A DNA stretch of 64,000 bases from Sphingobacterium detergens (GTDB taxonomy: Bacteria > Bacteroidota > Bacteroidia > Sphingobacteriales > Sphingobacteriaceae): assembly GCF_003610355.1 (NCBI RefSeq), contig NZ_RAPY01000001.1, positions 806,001 through 870,000 of the forward strand, written 5' to 3'. Below, piece by piece: positions 61,151-64,000 of the stretch. The notes under the pieces are model-generated. The model searched no databases. It saw nothing but the letters and a program-made list of their open reading frames with translations, and had not been told where the DNA came from. Position numbers and translations under genes: made by a program. Every line of letters starts with the position of its first letter. The first letter of the stretch is position 1.

Positions 61151-61452
61151 TGGTTATTGTTTCAAGAACTTCCGTTAAAATACTGATTTTATCAAATCTT
61201 TACAGCATAAGTGATCATTTTATACCCTAAGCTGAAACATTTAGATCCCTAGTTAGCGTATGCCGGCCTATCCGAAGTCTATCACAGTTGGGGGCTGCAA
61301 TTCCAGCAGAATTAATAATACATCCAGTTTTATAAACATTTTACCCTCTCTTCTTCAACATTCGAACCCTATCAAGACACTATGTTGTTCCTAATTTTAG
61401 TCATCCCTTTCTGGGGAAAATAACCAATATAAATTATAAACTTAAATTAACC
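61151..61452. other. Divergent control region of the HTCS and the next susC
   Basis: About 300 bases without an ORF. It should contain promoters for both genes; I see no -7 match good enough to name. Confidence 0.4.
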
Positions 61453-64000
61453 ATGAAATCAAAAAACGGATCACAAAAGTTTTTTTGGCCCAAACTGCGG
61501 CATCGGGTGTATCTCATGCTAGTGGCCTCGTTTCTGTTTATTATCAATGTCTTGCACGCGCAGGATTCGAAAATCAATGTCTCTGGACTAATTACGGACA
61601 AGGCTACGGGGCTGCCTCTGACCAATGTTTCTGTTAAACTCAAAGGTACAAACGCAGTAACATCTTCCAATGAAAATGGGCGGTATGCTATTTTAGCCTC
61701 AAAAGGAGGTATACTGATCTTTAACCATTTGGGATTCCATACGCAGGAAGTAAGAATAGCTGGAAATCAGCAAAATATTCAGTTAACAGAAAATATCCAC
61801 GCCATGGACGAGGTCGTTGTGGTAGGCTACGGAAAAATGAAACGTGGCGACCTAACAGGTGCCGTCGTTTCGGTAACGGCCGACGACATCAGTAAATCTG
61901 TAAGTACCTCCTTGGATCAAGCGTTACAGGGACGCGCAGCAGGTGTATCGGTGACACAGAATTCAGGAGCACCGGGCGGCGGAATCTCGGTCAGCATCCG
62001 GGGTACAAATTCTTTCAGCGGCAACGAACCGCTCTATGTGATCGATGGAATCCCCATTGACGGTAATACCCGGGACAATTCAAGCGCGCTCTCGTCGATA
62101 AATCCATCAGATATCGTATCGATGGAAATATTAAAGGATGCTTCTGCTGCTGCCATATATGGGACAAGGGCAGCAAACGGAGTCGTGCTGATCTCTACAA
62201 AACGCGGTCAGGCGGGAAAAACCAAATTAGGTTATGAAGGGTATGTAGGATTCCAACAGCTTCCAACGATCTTGGATGTCCTTAACCTCCGCGAATATGC
62301 AGTGTATCAGAATCTTCGCAGCAAAGTCATCGGCTTCGGCGATCGGGAGGAATTTAAGGATCCATCGCTGTTGGGTGAAGGCACAAACTGGCAGAAGGAA
62401 ATTTTTAGAACTTCATTGATGCATAACCATCAATTGAACATCAGCGGTGGAACCGAACAAAATAGATTTGCGATCACGGGTGGATACCTTGATCAACAAG
62501 GTATCGCACAAGGATCAGGTTTTGAACGCTATTCCTTACGGATGAACTTTGATTCAAAAATCAACAAGTGGCTGACCGTTGGCATTAATGCCTATACTGC
62601 GAAAACAAAAAATACGAACACCATAGATAATGGGGGGATCATTTCGCTCGCCATTAGGCAGCTGCCAGAGGTGCCTGCCAAAAATCCTGACGGTTCGTGG
62701 GGAACACAACAGGAAAATATGTATGGGACTTATTTCGCCAATCCATTGGAGGAAGCGCTTACCCGTGAAAACTATGCAAAAGGAGCACAAATTAGCGTCA
62801 ATGCTTATGCGGATATTTCGCCCATCAAAGATCTTGTACTACGGATCGAAGGTAATGGGAACTATAATTATTCCAACGCTTATCAATTCACGCCCGCATA
62901 TGATTACGGAAATTTCAAACAGCAATCCGCCGGAGCCAGGTTTGCCAGTAACGGTTCATTTACCAACCTGAAAACCTATCTGACTTACACTAAAACTTTC
63001 GCCGAAAAGCATAACCTCTCGATCATGGCTGGGCATGAGGCTCAGGAAAACAAATGGGAATCCCTATCTGGAAGCCGCAGCAATTATTTTTTAAATACGG
63101 TGCATGAGCTGGATGCTGGCGATTCTAAAACCGCCAAAAATGGGAGTTCCAGAAGTTCAGGTGGCATTGAATCTTATTTCGGTCGCTTCAATTATGGATT
63201 TGATGATAGGTATTTATTGACTGCTACATTCCGCAGGGATGGATCGGACAAATTCGGTACCAACAATCGCTGGGGGACCTTCCCTTCTCTTGCTGCTGCC
63301 TGGAAGATTAAAAATGAACCTTTCTTAAAAAATAACCCAGCGATAGACAACCTAAAGCTACGCTTGGGCTGGGGACTTGTTGGAAACCAAGCCGCAAGCT
63401 CCTATGCCTATGGCGTGAGCATGGCTTCGGCTGCATCCATATGGGGCACAGGCTTCTATCCTGCTAATTTTGCCAATCCGGACCTAAAATGGGAAAAAAC
63501 CAATGCCTACAATATCGGTTTGGATCTGAGCTTATTTAAAAATAGAATCGAACTTACAACGGAAGTCTATTTAAAGAAAATAGACAATCTTTTGATGCAG
63601 GCCGTATTGCCTGACTATATCAGTGGGCTAATTGCTGCACCTTGGGTAAATGCGGGCTCGATGACGAATAAGGGGGTTGAATTGACATTAAATACCATAA
63701 ATATCAATAAGAATGGCCTTTTCTGGAAATCCGGTTTGACCTTCTCGATGAATAGAAACCGTGTCACGCACCTATATACGGATGCAACCGCCATTCAGGG
63801 AAAAATAGGTGCAGAAACATTCACACTGACCAAAGTAGGTAATCCTGTCGGCCAATTCTATGGATATAATGTGATCGGCATGTTTCAGAATGAAAGTGAC
63901 TTTTACCTGAAAGACAATCAACATCATGCGGTGCTGGATCAGGAAGGCAATAAAGTTCCTATTGCTCTACCCAAAGATAAAAGCATAGGGGTCAACGGGA
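61453..64000 (+). CDS. SusC-family TonB-dependent receptor, C-terminus beyond the window
   Basis: The open frame starts at ATG 61453 (MKSKNGSQKFFWPKLRHRVY) and runs without a stop to the window end (849 codons). It has a signal segment (VYLMLVASFLFIINVLHAQ) and a carboxypeptidase-like domain (GLITDKATGLPLTNVSVKLK ... FNHLGFHTQEV). The TonB-box region is MDEVVVVGYGKMKRGDLTGA. The plug has LDQALQGRAAGVSVTQ, SVSIRGTNSF and YVIDGIPIDG, with SMEILKDASAAAIYGTRAAN, and barrel strands follow. The KMKRGDLTGAV motif after the TonB box marks a common SusC subgroup that differs from the other two receptors here. It opens a further locus to the right. Confidence 0.95.
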   Translation, partial: MKSKNGSQKFFWPKLRHRVYLMLVASFLFIINVLHAQDSKINVSGLITDKATGLPLTNVSVKLKGTNAVTSSNENGRYAILASKGGILIFNHLGFHTQEVRIAGNQQNIQLTENIHAMDEVVVVGYGKMKRGDLTGAVVSVTADDISKSVSTSLDQALQGRAAGVSVTQNSGAPGGGISVSIRGTNSFSGNEPLYVIDGIPIDGNTRDNSSALSSINPSDIVSMEILKDASAAAIYGTRAANGVVLISTKRGQAGKTKLGYEGYVGFQQLPTILDVLNLREYAVYQNLRSKVIGFGDREEFKDPSLLGEGTNWQKEIFRTSLMHNHQLNISGGTEQNRFAITGGYLDQQGIAQGSGFERYSLRMNFDSKINKWLTVGINAYTAKTKNTNTIDNGGIISLAIRQLPEVPAKNPDGSWGTQQENMYGTYFANPLEEALTRENYAKGAQISVNAYADISPIKDLVLRIEGNGNYNYSNAYQFTPAYDYGNFKQQSAGARFASNGSFTNLKTYLTYTKTFAEKHNLSIMAGHEAQENKWESLSGSRSNYFLNTVHELDAGDSKTAKNGSSRSSGGIESYFGRFNYGFDDRYLLTATFRRDGSDKFGTNNRWGTFPSLAAAWKIKNEPFLKNNPAIDNLKLRLGWGLVGNQAASSYAYGVSMASAASIWGTGFYPANFANPDLKWEKTNAYNIGLDLSLFKNRIELTTEVYLKKIDNLLMQAVLPDYISGLIAAPWVNAGSMTNKGVELTLNTININKNGLFWKSGLTFSMNRNRVTHLYTDATAIQGKIGAETFTLTKVGNPVGQFYGYNVIGMFQNESDFYLKDNQHHAVLDQEGNKVPIALPKDKSIGVNG

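Overview
The window looks like a chromosome segment of a Sphingobacteriaceae bacterium (Bacteroidota), most likely Sphingobacterium or a close relative. The evidence is three SusC-type receptors with two SusD partners, a giant hybrid two-component sensor (HTCS), TAnnTTTG-type -7 promoter elements, and small protein families I associate with this group. No rRNA, tRNA or CRISPR array was found.

Layout. 0-0.7 kb: the start of a TetX-like flavin monooxygenase and a SnoaL-like gene broken by one stop codon. 0.9-6.8 kb: a phage-like minus-strand cassette (a 251-aa protein of unknown function, a DUF5675 protein and two small proteins, one a membrane protein). Upstream of it lie two DNA repeat arrays phased to the helix; nearby are a membrane LytTR regulator, a Crp-like protein and other small proteins. 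6.8-12.9 kb: a TlpA-like thioredoxin / SusD / SusC transport operon. 12.9-13.45 kb: a non-coding stretch with a strong RNA-like fold. 13.4-24.2 kb: an AT-rich island that looks like a defence island. It holds an HTH protein, a WYL-type regulator, a reverse transcriptase of the Unknown-Group/Abi kind, a three-gene operon around an ApeA-like HEPN protein, and an AAA+ ATPase facing a subtilisin-like protease (IetAS-like, but convergent). 24.6-28 kb: small immunity-like genes and gene fragments (DUF1963, DUF6985-like, LanKC-like domain, S66 peptidase remnant, GNAT remnant). 28-35 kb: acetyltransferases, a single-chain mitochondrial-type phenylalanyl-tRNA synthetase with a perfect palindrome in its leader, AraC regulators and an MFS transporter. 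35-43.6 kb: mixed accessory genes (SH3 protein, decayed TfoX gene, HxlR regulator beside a DHFR/RibD-like reductase, flavin monooxygenase operon with a divergent AraC regulator) and an RsgA-type GTPase with an attenuator-like leader. 43.8-61.1 kb: a polysaccharide utilization locus in the order GH31 - SusC - SusD - surface lipoprotein - GH43 - GH2, with its HTCS; the enzyme set fits xyloglucan side-chain removal. 61.45 kb to the end: the start of another SusC gene, divergent from the HTCS.

How the parts work together. In the polysaccharide locus the surface lipoprotein and SusD would capture oligosaccharide, SusC would import it, the GH31, GH2 and GH43 enzymes would strip xylose, galactose and arabinose, and the HTCS would sense the product. 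A palindrome typical of LacI-family operators sits inside the GH31 promoter, hinting at a second regulatory layer. In the defence island, several short transcription units of known or suspected anti-phage families lie side by side. The strongest leads for something undescribed are the exact 11-bp TAC array at 3.07-3.16 kb, the structured RNA candidate at 13.1-13.3 kb, the reverse transcriptase neighbourhood, the convergent ATPase/protease pair, the single-chain PheRS with its operator, and the RsgA leader.
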